From Cycas panzhihuaensis (Eukaryota > Cycadophyta): a DNA stretch of 64,000 nucleotides. How positions within the stretch are numbered: position 1 is the first letter of the stretch; each line of letters opens with the position of its first letter. The stretch covers positions 11,408,001 through 11,472,000 of the forward strand of contig CM041465.1 in the NCBI GenBank assembly GCA_023213395.1. The letters are read 5' to 3'. The translations under genes were made by a program, and so were the position numbers. Under the pieces are notes generated by a model that ran no database searches, was not told the DNA's origin, and saw only the letters and a list, made by a program, of their open reading frames with translations. Positions 1 to 9,403 of this stretch are shown here, piece after piece.

Positions 1-799
1 AAAAATGAAAGCAAGATCTAAAATATTCATGTGCATGCAAAAATGAAATGACAAAACATAACAGATAATTATTCAACACTAATTGATTGTAAAGAACAAG
101 AGGGCCAAAATAGTTGGCATCATCTATCTTCAATTTGACAATTTGACAAAGCTTTGTTGTATTTAAATATCCAATTTATAATACGAATGCCTTGGGCTTA
201 ATTTATAGGCCTCAAAGTGCCTCGAAACTTTTACATGTTTGGCCGACATAATGGGCCAATATAATTGGCCTGTTATTCGGCAAGGGCCATATCCAACAAC
301 ATTATACAAAGTATTTTGATTACAATATAATATACATTATGATACAAAGGTACATATACAAATAAGATGTTACTAATGTTTTAACATAATGACCCATTTT
401 GTAGCTCTATATAAATATCAGCAATTAGTAGCCATCATGTTTTTGTAGATGGCATCATGAGTACCAACCACACAAGACTTGAACCAATAAGTAGAAAAAA
501 TACCCAAGGAACTCAAGAATAATTTTAATATCGCAAGGAATTGCATGAAGTAATAGGATTGCCATCATTACTCTGAGAGGGAATTTGAGATTAGGAATTG
601 AGTATATGTGCTCCTACAGCCATATAAGTAAGCATCATTGAGACTAAAAAAATTTAAGCTCACACTATGGTTTTATGATCCATTCCATATAAGGAGAAAG
701 GCAGGCAACATAGCATATGCACTTGACTTACCTTTTCACAACTAGATTTGTGATATCTTCTTTGTTTTAAGTTTTAAAAGGAAGGTAGGCCCTAACATT
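1..799. other. Non-genic left flank
   Basis: AT-rich sequence with no ORF of note and no recognisable repeat boundary. The last five bases (795-799, ACATT) are the left target-site duplication of the element that starts at 800. Confidence 0.6.
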
Positions 800-1021
800 T
801 GTTAGAATATTAATGTACATTTGATTTATCCCACATGCAAGTGGGTCCTACTCTTCCAATATGACTTGTATTATAAATACACAATATTGTGTATCATATG
901 TAAGGTAGTTGTAATGATATTCTATTAATACAATGGAGGTACCTTAAGGGTACCGTTCGGTCCTGTGGAGGTGTGTTTCATTCTATTTGAGAATATTATT
1001 TGTGTAGGTTGATTTCCAGCA
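800..1021 (+). repeat. 5' LTR of the 800-5410 element
   Basis: Begins TGTTAGAATATT and ends TTTCCAGCA. A TATA-like TTATAAATAC at 871-880 is the likely promoter. It matches 5189-5410 except at four sites, each G here and A there. Confidence 0.95.
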
Positions 1022-1033
1022 TGGTATCAAAGC
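1022..1033 (+). promoter_or_regulatory. Primer-binding site (tRNA-Met type)
   Basis: TGGTATCAAAGC lies directly after the 5' LTR. It differs by one base from TGGTATCAGAGC, the complement of the 3' end of plant initiator tRNA-Met that primes reverse transcription in most plant copia elements. Confidence 0.9.
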
Positions 1034-4000
1034 TAGGTTGAGCGGAGAAGAATCTGATCGTTGTCGTTTGCAGACATGTGGTTGGTAAACCAAAGAATCT
1101 AATCGTTGTCATTTGCAGACATGCCAATTTGGTTGGTGAAACCCTAGTTGCCAATTTATTCTCCAATTGCCACGAAAGAGATGCCAAATCACCACAGGAG
1201 AAACACCCAAATTGCAGATGCGAAAACAAAGTCCAGGCCATGCATATACTCCTGTTTCATAAGGTATTTAATAATATATTTAGCCACCTAATGTATAATA
1301 TCTATTTTTTGAATATTTATTCTCTACAATCTGTCATCATCATCCACCTTCTTCCTTTTATATTTCAGGCCTGTGTGCTTAGATTGTTCTTCTTTTGTAC
1401 GGTGATTTTTTGCTATTATTTCTTCGCCTGGTTCAATTTATGTCAATTATGTCCTCTTTAGAAACCTTCCAATCTTCTTTTCCTCTACCATGCAAAAGTA
1501 TGAAGAATTTTTAGCTGCTAATAGGTATAATTGCAAGTTCACTCGTTTGCGTTGATCTTTCTACAGCCATCACTTTGCATCACCACCCGCATATATATTA
1601 AGCCATCCTAATACTAACATTATGCAGGCATGAGGTAGATAAATTTATTCACCATTGTTTCTATATTATTCGATTGTCAACGAATTGTACATTCAATGTC
1701 GGCCAGGCAGTCTACTGCCGTCGTCGTTTGAAATCGTCTCTTAAATGTTTTGTTTGTTTTGTATTAAGTCACCCATTGCAGGGGTTAAAGTTTTTTTTTT
1801 TTTTTTGGTACACATCACTTCGAAGATGCTAATATGGTGTAGCTGACTCTTAGATAATGTCGCCCGCCTGTCTGCGTGTTGTTAGCATCTGTTTTGACAT
1901 GGTACAGTCGCCATTGTTTTTTCCTCGCCTATGATCTTTACCTACGTTGACAACGATCAGCCACCTTTAATTGCCTATCTGTTGATTCACAGCTTTCAGT
2001 TTAATCGTCCATATTAATTTCTAGCTATTCATTCTTTTATCAATGTCACCTGTTGTCAAATTTTTGATGTATAATTAAGTCACCCAGATTGTAAAGTTGC
2101 CGATTCATATTGAATCTTTCAACAGTTGCGTTAACCCTTTTTGTATACATTACAACCGTTTTTGTTTGCCGCTGTGATAATGCGATATCAGTGTGCATGT
2201 TGATGTAACCTGTGCAAGATTTGTATCTGCATGATTCGTGCATGTTTGTGATGATGTGTTTTAGTTATCGATTGTCAACTTAACGTCGACGTGATAATTT
2301 ACATTCTGCAATCATTAGTTCCCATCTGCGTGATGATAAACTATCTCCGTCGATTTGTAGTTTGCAGTTGCATGTGTGACACACCAATGTCGCTTAGGCA
2401 ATATCTATGCCATATATCTGCGTATTATTTTTTGCGTAAATTTTTTGACTTTGACTGCATCATTCTAATATAGTTAATCAGCCACCCTTTACGCCAACCA
2501 TTTCATTAATTTATTTTGAGTCGTCTTATGATACTTTATAATTCACCATTATTTTATTTGCCCTTTGATTTCACCAAAGTCGCCCCTTTTAATAAAGTTA
2601 ACTTTTGATTCAATATTTGGTATTGTTTTTTTATTTTTGCCCTTTGTTTCTCTCATACGAAATTGCTTATTGATACTTATTTATATATTTCATCAAATTC
2701 ATATTAAAGTAATATATTTATCTTTAAGGAGATTATTCTTAAAATATTTTCATATGGAGATTTATAAAGGTGGATATACATCTGTAGTATATGGATTTTA
2801 TTCAACGCATTTTTATCATTAAGTGGGTAGTTTTAGTGGTGATGTATGCATGGGTTGGATGGCAATATGAAGTGTATTTGAAAGGCATGTTGGTGATATG
2901 GATAACTCTCTAGCATGAATCTTTATAAGAGAGTTTTATGATGATGTAAATGGATGATTTTGAGGACTCGCATTGTTCTCTTGCAAGTGATTGTGTGATA
3001 GGCAAGGTTGCCAATGTTTGATGCTCTTTAGCATAAAAGAGTAATTTGGGTGATGTTACGACATGAGGTATCTACTTGAGGCTATCATACATGGGCTGCA
3101 CATGAGAGAGTGAGTTGGGTGACTTAGTACTCTTTGGGATGTGATCTTTATGGGCATGATAATTTGACATATTTTGATGGTGTATTCTTTTCGACGGACA
3201 AAATTGAGGGCACGTTAAGGGCATGAGAAGGGTAATAAGAGGGCATTGTGATCAAGGTAATGATTGATAAGCAATTGAGCTATTGTTACGAGGAAGCAAT
3301 CTTTGGCATTGAGTTGATAGTGAAGTCCTTATAGTTATGGCTTTATGGCGATATGAGTGAGTGATTTTTGAAGTAAGGTCTTGGTTTGATGTGTTGACAT
3401 GATGACATGAGATGAAGTTTGAGCCTTTCATTGTTCATTTGTATGTGATTATATGAGAATACTTTGATCATATAAGGTATTGATGAGGTGACTGTTGAGG
3501 CTTTCTTGTATGTATTTCACATGGGAGAGTACCTTGGTAATGTGAGACGACATTAACTCATATTTACCTTAGTAATGTGAGATGACATTAACTCATATTT
3601 CACACTCTATTGACTTGAGACTTGTTGTGGATATAAGATGAGGTGAGTATGGTCCTTATAAGAGGCATGCATAAGATGACTTAATAGTGAGAAGAGACGT
3701 CTATTATTTATGTGTTTGCATGAGAGAGTTGATGACTTGGCAATTATGAATCTTGTAACATGTGAGATTACATGATAAGGTTGGACACCTTGATGGGTGA
3801 GTTAAGGAAGAAATTATGCACGTTTCATGATGTGAATGAGTTTTTTGTTGAATTTACATAAGTTGCAAATGTAATGGCATGAGTTGTGTGTTTTGGGCAA
3901 TTAAGTGAAGTGTGTGTCTTGATAGCGACACATGACATGTATGATCATCGTGAGATTTATGAGACATTGATTTAATGAAGTGAGGGTTTGAATTCTCTGA

Positions 4001-4118
4001 CTGTTTAGTGATGGATAAGGCAATGATGTGATGATGTGAGATATGAGACATGAGGAAGTTTATTGAGAGTGATCAATAGGCAAGTTACCAATGATAAGTG
4101 AGGGATGTGGCATGTGAA
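1034..4118 (+). other. Non-coding leader of the 800-5410 element
   Basis: About 3.1 kb without a convincing coding region. The first part (to about 2820) is T-rich, with a T run near 1791-1806 and loosely recurring GTCACC/GTCGCC/GCCACC motifs. The second part (about 2820-4090) is GA/TG-rich, with degenerate recurrences of 'CATGAGAGAGT' near 3104, 3518 and 3719. Small ORFs here resemble nothing I recognise. Confidence 0.6.
3531..3600 (+). repeat. Two-copy 35-bp tandem repeat
   Basis: Units 3531-3565 and 3566-3600 both start ACCTTRGTAATGTGAGA and end CATATTT. They differ at two positions. They lie within the degenerate leader repeats. Confidence 0.85.
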
Positions 4119-4934
4119 ATGGCATTTACAATCATGGAGGATAATGATATGGTTATATATGCTCCTGAGGCAAATGAATATTACTTAAGGGATTCGCTTC
4201 TTCTAGTACCTAAATGCAATGGTGAAGACTACTTCTTTTGGACAATTAAAATGAGATGTCTATTCATAGCTAGAGGTTTGTGGAAGATTGTTACTAATGA
4301 ATATGATATCCCTAATGATGGTGAAGAAAAAGAAATGCTTGAGAAAAAAGATAGAATGGCATTCATTATGATTCGTGCTACATTCAATAAGATTGCTCTT
4401 CCCTCCAAATTCCATTTTGTTATTCCTATGATTCTGCATGCAAGTAATGCTAAAGAAGCTTGGGATTTTCTAAGGGAAGTATTTAAACAAACTCCTGAAG
4501 AAACACAACGAATGATTGAAAATGTAATTAAGGCTAGTTATGGTACAGGTACAACGAATGAAGAAAGTATCAACACTAATGAAATAGCATGTGAAGATGA
4601 AGAATGTCTGAGCACTAACGAAACTTCTACTGTTGAATGCATTGATGAGATTACAGATGAAAACATTGAAAGTGATGAATTAATTTCAAGAGAAAGTGAA
4701 TCTAATAATCCCATAAAGGATGAGTCTTATATTGATGATGTTCCTTCTTTAAACATTGATTCAAGTTCAAAAAGTATGCTAATTGATCAAGATTCTGCTC
4801 CAAAGATTAAAGAAGTCATTGTTGTACATGATGATCAAGAGTTTATACAGAATAATGATGACAAGCAAGTTGTGATTGAAGATGGTTACTTACAGGATCT
4901 TCATCAGACTAGACCAACTACAATAAAAAAATAG
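4119..4934 (+). CDS. Gag-like protein of a non-autonomous copia element
   Basis: A 271-residue ORF. I start at the ATG at 4119; the frame is open a little further upstream but only from a GTG. Residues about 30-65 contain NGEDYFFWTIKMRCLF, the 'Y-x-x-W-x-x-K-M' pattern of the DUF4219 gag N-terminus. Residues about 95-130 contain NAKEAWDFLREVF, matching the start of the UBN2/retrotran_gag domain. After about residue 140 the domain gives way to an acidic Asn/Glu/Asp/Ser-rich tail with no CCHC knuckle. Gag would form the capsid of retrotransposon particles. The ORF is uninterrupted, unlike every other gag in the window, so it may have been translated recently. The acidic tail is unusual for gag; a captured host segment is possible but unproven. 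Confidence 0.75.
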   Translation: MAFTIMEDNDMVIYAPEANEYYLRDSLLLVPKCNGEDYFFWTIKMRCLFIARGLWKIVTNEYDIPNDGEEKEMLEKKDRMAFIMIRATFNKIALPSKFHFVIPMILHASNAKEAWDFLREVFKQTPEETQRMIENVIKASYGTGTTNEESINTNEIACEDEECLSTNETSTVECIDEITDENIESDELISRESESNNPIKDESYIDDVPSLNIDSSSKSMLIDQDSAPKIKEVIVVHDDQEFIQNNDDKQVVIEDGYLQDLHQTRPTTIKK

Positions 4935-4970
4935 GATTTATACTTACTAGAGCAGCTACATCAACATCAT

Positions 4971-5126
4971 CACTATAGAATTGAAGATGGAAATCAAGCT
5001 GAAGATATCATTCTACAAAGGTAGCAGTACATAATTGAAGACACAAATCAAGATGAAGACATCATTCTACAGCAAAGACATCACTACAAGTTTGAAGATA
5101 AGGATCATGTTGAAGATGTCATTCTC
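4971..5126 (+). repeat. Three degenerate ~57-bp tandem repeats downstream of gag
   Basis: Copies near 4971-5026, 5027-5084 and 5085-5126 share ATTGAAGAY...AAGAYATCATTCTA. They continue the gag frame after its TAG stop and would encode about 19-residue repeats of the form I/F-E-D-x-N-Q-x-E-D-I-I-L, followed by His/Tyr/Gln. The ORF may therefore once have ended in this repeat tail. Confidence 0.7.
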
Positions 5127-5179
5127 AAGATATTTCTAAAGACAAAGCGATGCAAATACAAATGACCCAAATGTACATT

Positions 5180-5188
5180 AAGGGGGAG
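5180..5188 (+). promoter_or_regulatory. Polypurine tract
   Basis: AAGGGGGAG lies immediately before the 3' LTR, where plus-strand DNA synthesis is primed. Confidence 0.85.
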
Positions 5189-5410
5189 TGTTAGAATATT
5201 AATATACATTTGATTTATCCCACATGCAAGTGGGTCCTACTCTTCCAATATGACTTGTATTATAAATACACAATATTGTGTATCATATGTAAGGTAGTTG
5301 TAATGATATTCTATTAATACAATGGAGGTACCTTAAGGGTACCGTTCGGTCCTGTGGAGGTGTGTTTCATTCTATTTAAGAATATTATTTGTGTAGATTG
5401 ATTTCCAACA
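5189..5410 (+). repeat. 3' LTR of the 800-5410 element
   Basis: 222 bp from TGTTAGAATATT to TTTCCAACA, followed by the duplication ACATT. It is four substitutions away from the 5' LTR. Confidence 0.95.
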
Positions 5411-5415
5411 ACATT

Positions 5416-6261
5416 AATCCTCCAACAAACTTACCTATCATTGATAATAAAGGAAAAATCATTTATAAACCACAAAGCACCCTTGAAACGTGATAAAAGG
5501 AGCTTCTATCTCACATAATAATAGAATATTTGACCAAATAAAATGGCTTTCTATTAGAAGAAGCAACCTGAGGGTCTTAAGCAGTCATCAACCTCCATCT
5601 TGAACTATGTGGGTAAAGTTCTTTTCCTAATAGGGAAAGGCATGTTGTGGACTTGCAACATTAATTTACTAACTTAAAAGAGATAGAAGTAGAATTAGTA
5701 TTTATATTCTTCTTCTTCTTCTGACAAAATATTATCATCTAACTTTGTAATTTAGTTTCAAACATCCTGCACCTCATAGGGATAATTTGGAATTTGTGTA
5801 GCTAAGTTATTTATTGTTTATTCATTTTATTCCCAACATGCTTTATTTGTTGACCATAAACCTATCAAATATCATTGTTGAAGCAAACATCATGTTTATC
5901 TTATAGATGTTAAAGTGTAAAAATGAATCTACCAATGACTTTACAGTCAAACACATCAATGAGTTCATGAAAAAAGGAATTGATATGAAGAAGTAGTCAA
6001 CAATGACAAAACACTATTCAAATAATTGACTCATGATGTCAGCTCAAATTTTATGTCTAGAGAAGCCATGCATACATGAAGGAATATTCTAAATATATTA
6101 GTACAAATCATAACATAAAATAAGCATGTCATTTAATGTAAATCACAATGAATGAGAACACTATAAGACAAGCCATAGAGATAACTATACACAATATTTT
6201 GACAAATTTTACTGCTAGCTCCATAAAGGGTACCATCCCACTTTAGAGTATAATTTTATAA
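5416..6261. other. Non-genic spacer
   Basis: AT-rich, with no coding evidence and no repeat boundary that I can see. Confidence 0.5.
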
Positions 6262-6633
6262 TGTTCATTTTTATTTAGGAACATGAAATCATACATAAAT
6301 GTTCCCATACGCAAGATCTTTAACCATACACAGCAAGCAACAAATAAAAAACACAGAAAACAGATGCACAATACACAGGAATTTACGTGGGAAACCCTTT
6401 CGGAAAAAAATCCACCACAAAGATGATCCTTGATGGATCACTTGATTATTACCCAATGAATACTTGGATATGAATATACAAGGCCTCAAGGCTTTTATAC
6501 TCTCCAAGAGGTATCAATCGATTAGGGTTGTGAGCCTCTGAATAAGTCGCACCTTTTGGCTTTGCACCCTTTCACTTAATTAAACCACATTAACATTAAC
6601 TAAATGGCTTAATAATTAACTGCCACGCTAACA
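6262..6633 (-). repeat. 3' LTR of element G
   Basis: On the plus strand it starts TGTTC and ends GCTAACA, about 372 bp, and aligns with 17886-18247. Its outer edge holds about 10 extra bases (ATTTTTATTTA) after TGTTC. The minus-strand TATA box is read from the plus-strand CTTTTATACTC near 6493. Confidence 0.85.
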
Positions 6634-6699
6634 TCCCCCCTTAATGTGAATGTGGCGAGCCTGCAATGTATAGCAGTTGAGTTATCACGAAGGCTGGGA

Positions 6700-6770
6700 C
6701 TATCTTGCAGCTTCCTTATCCTTGTCGATACATCCCCCCTCAAGGATAACATCAATGAATCCTAATCTGG
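6700..6770 (-). pseudogene. C-terminal end of element G RNase H
   Basis: Read on the minus strand, this encodes RLGFIDVILEGGC and a short tail ending at TAG (6700-6702). It completes the sequence broken at 12414, which ends FMKLRTR. The reading resumes exactly across element H plus its duplication, proving H inserted into a pre-existing G. The polypurine complement of G follows further left (6634-6642). Confidence 0.85.
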
Positions 6771-7408
6771 TGTTGAGATATAATGTTTTATCTAGGACAG
6801 AAAAGGGGGTCATGTTGGACCCACCCTTAAATACTCTTATGAGATCTTGCCACTTGGCAGAATCTGAGTGATCGATTACATTAGTGGTTGTAACCAACTC
6901 ATAACTCTTGTATACTTAGAGCGCGGTCCCATGCAGGGGGGTTCCGCAGAAATTGTAGCGGGTCCGCTACAAATTTAGCACCAAATTTTTTAGAATCAAA
7001 CTGAATCTAGTAATCCCATAGCGGTCCCATGCACAGACATGATTTCAGTCGCTACCCACTGCATTTATAAAATAAAATTATTTTATTCATATTTTAAAAC
7101 ATCATCATTACGATTTCAACATTTGGAAGGGCGGGAATAACACAGATAGAACCACATAAATTATCGTACAATTATCCGGTCACCTGCTCAATCCAGCCCC
7201 CTCCTTTTTACCTCAATTGAAACGAAGTGTCCGCTACGCTTTTCACGAAGATTCACTTATTTCCTATGCGAACATTACTATAATGCATAGGACCCCTTGC
7301 TGCTTATCCAATGATCCCCGCATGGGACCGCACCGTTAAGCAAATTGAATCTCAATAGAAGGGTGTACATTCCATTCTCTGTCAATTCTTGGCTCTGGTT
7401 TTTCAACA
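6771..7408 (+). repeat. 5' LTR of element H, containing a MITE
   Basis: Starts TGTTGAGATATAATG and ends TTTTTCAACA. After removing the 417-bp MITE and its 3-bp duplication, 218 bp remain, against 217 bp for the 3' LTR. The MITE is absent from the 3' LTR, so it arrived after H integrated. Confidence 0.93.
6919..7335. mobile_element. PIF/Harbinger-like MITE, 417 bp
   Basis: A non-coding insert flanked by a TTA duplication (6916-6918 and 7336-7338), the size and sequence typical of PIF/Harbinger (Tourist-type) elements. The terminal inverted repeats share the perfect core GCGGTCCCATGC (6923-6934, and its complement at about 7318-7329) and are imperfect at the outermost bases. A third copy of the core lies at 7020-7031. 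The empty site is seen directly in the 3' LTR of H. The TIR does not match the common Tourist consensus I know, so superfamily rests mainly on the TTA duplication. Confidence 0.85.
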
Positions 7409-7420
7409 TGGTATCAGAGC
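7409..7420 (+). promoter_or_regulatory. Primer-binding site of element H
   Basis: TGGTATCAGAGC, a perfect plant initiator tRNA-Met complement, directly abuts the 5' LTR. Confidence 0.93.
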
Positions 7421-8077
7421 AGGCCTGTTTACTCTAGTCTCTTTTCCTCTGGTGAATTTCTTCTGTCAAATCATCTCAGTCAAGAGTGCAAAAGAAGATT
7501 AAAGCAGTAGATAGTTTTTTGAAAGTTAAAGATCACAGATTTTTTCAGTGTACAGAACCGTACGGACTTGTACGGATGGTAAAATTTCAAAGTACTCGGA
7601 ACGAATTAAAATTTTGTGGGGAGGTAGATCTGAAGACGCTGAGCACACTTTTCTTCTGGAGCGAGTCCGTCTGAGGTCATTTCGCAGGCCAAAAAGCCCC
7701 CGAACCAATCCGCACGTTTTTCTTGAGATTTTCTCAGAAATCTCATCGATTTGCATTATAAATCGGGTAAAATCTATCCCAAATCTTCTGTAGTAATAGT
7801 ACTTCGAGTTTGCAACTCATTTCGAAGGATTTAATTCAGTATATTTTCAGATTTTCTCTCAAAACCAAAATCTGCCCTAGCCGCCATTTTCCATTTAAAC
7901 CCAGATTTCTCTCATTTGAAAAAGAATTTTAAGAATCCGTCTTCAGATCCCGAACGGCGCCTAAAATACCTACATTTTGAGGTGCATTTCATTTTTGGCC
8001 GTACAACTAGGGTTTTGTACGGAATTCGCATTTTATTGCAGACGGACCTCTAGAACATGTTTTGACCCAAAAAAAAT
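7421..8077 (+). other. Leader of element H
   Basis: About 660 bp between the PBS and the gag ATG. ORFs here are short, overlap on both strands and resemble nothing I recognise. Confidence 0.6.
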
Positions 8078-9403
8078 ATGTCTTCCTCTCTCATTACTCT
8101 GCCTGAACCTGAAAAATTGACTGGTTCAAACTACCATGTGTGGAAAATCAAAATGGAAACCATTCTGAGGATGAAAGACGCCTAGGAAATTGTTGAAGGA
8201 ACGGAAACATGTCCTCCTGCTGGTGATGACAAATTGAAAAGCTGGATTGAAAGGAATAACATGGGTAGTCTCATTCTAAAAATGTCTATTTCAGATTCTG
8301 TCCTTATTTATGTTAAAAAATTGAACCAGGCTTCTAAAATTTGGAAATGTATGGAAAACCTATATGGTCAAAAGAATAAGGCAAGGATAATCACACTCAA
8401 AGAAGAGTTGTACAAACTCCATATGAAAGAAAACGAAGAAGTGGAAGAATTTATGCATAAAATCATCACTGTGAGAAATAATCTTCTGAGTGCTGGAGGC
8501 ATAATATATGAACAAGATCTTGTAGAAATTGTAACAGCAAGGCTGCCAAAATTTTTTGATACCATTGTTAACACTATCATTGACAGTGATAGGTTAGATA
8601 AATTAACTCTTGATGAACTGACAGGTCTGTTGTTAAGACAGGAGCAGAGAAACAAAAGATATGAAAATACAACAGAGTTAGAAGATGCATTTGCATCCAG
8701 ATTGAATCTTGGGCAAAGAGGAAGACAACAATTTTGTGCACCAAGCAGGATGTCAGACTCCAGAGGTCGAGGACGCTGGTTAAACTCCAGAGGACGATGA
8801 CACAGTAGAGAAAATAGAATATGCTACAACTGTGGGCGAACTGGACACTTCGCCAATAATTGCAGGATCTTCGACATATGCGGCTACTGCAGACAGAGTG
8901 GACACTATCCTTATCAGTGTCCACAAAAACGAAGTAAATTTTACAAAGGAAAAATACCTATCGGCGGATACAGCAAAGAAAAAGATGAAGAAGACGAAGA
9001 AGAGGAAACTGCCTTCATCACAGCATTGGTTACGGGAATGAAAGACAAAGACATTTGGTACATAGATTCAAGAGCCTCTAAACACATGACAAGTCGAGAA
9101 GACTGGTTTCAAACCATGAGTCCATACAATATGGACAAGTCAGTGGAGCTAGGTGACAAGTACTCCCTTAACATTAAAGGGATTGGAACCATTTCAGTAA
9201 ACCTGAATGGAAATGAAAGAAAAATCGGAAATGTTCTTTTTGTACCAGACCTGAAGATGAATCTCCTTTCCGTCTCACAATTGAGCAAAAAGGGACTGAG
9301 GACTATTTTCGATGAAGAAGGAAATTGCCACATCTTATATATGAAAAAAGATGGGAAAACTGTTGGAAAAGGAGTCAGATGCAATGACCTTTACAAACTT
9401 TAA
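8078..9403 (+). pseudogene. Gag and protease of element H (broken)
   Basis: One reading frame from the ATG at 8078. The N-terminus has the copia gag pattern NYHVWKIKMETIL. The UBN2 domain (about 8234-8700) includes RIITLKEELYKLHM. An Arg/Gly-rich stretch precedes two CCHC knuckles, CYNCGRTGHFANNC (8822-8863) and CGYCRQSGHYPYQC (8879-8920). The protease begins near 9056 with WYIDSRASKHMTS, where the usual D-S/T-G is D-S-R. In-frame stops lie at 8183 and 8798, the latter a TGA just before the knuckles. The frame ends at 9403, where a shift separates it from the integrase. Gag would build the particle and the aspartic protease would mature it; with Gly replaced the protease is probably dead. Confidence 0.88.

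Larger units (their letters stand above)
800..5410 (+). mobile_element. Non-autonomous copia-like LTR element, gag only
   Basis: A complete 4.6-kb LTR element. Its 222-bp LTRs start TGTTAG and end in CA. A primer-binding site follows the 5' LTR, a polypurine tract precedes the 3' LTR, and the flanking 5-bp duplication ACATT (795-799 and 5411-5415) is perfect. The interior holds a long non-coding leader and one gag-like ORF (4119-4934). No zinc knuckle, protease, integrase, reverse transcriptase or RNase H is visible. Integration would therefore have needed enzymes from a related autonomous element (inference). The two LTRs differ at only four positions, so this is one of the younger insertions in the window. 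Confidence 0.93.

Noticed and set aside
1078-1461. 127-residue ORF just after the first PBS
   Set aside because: It starts at GTG inside the leader, has a hydrophobic T-rich tail as expected from AT-rich DNA, and matches nothing.
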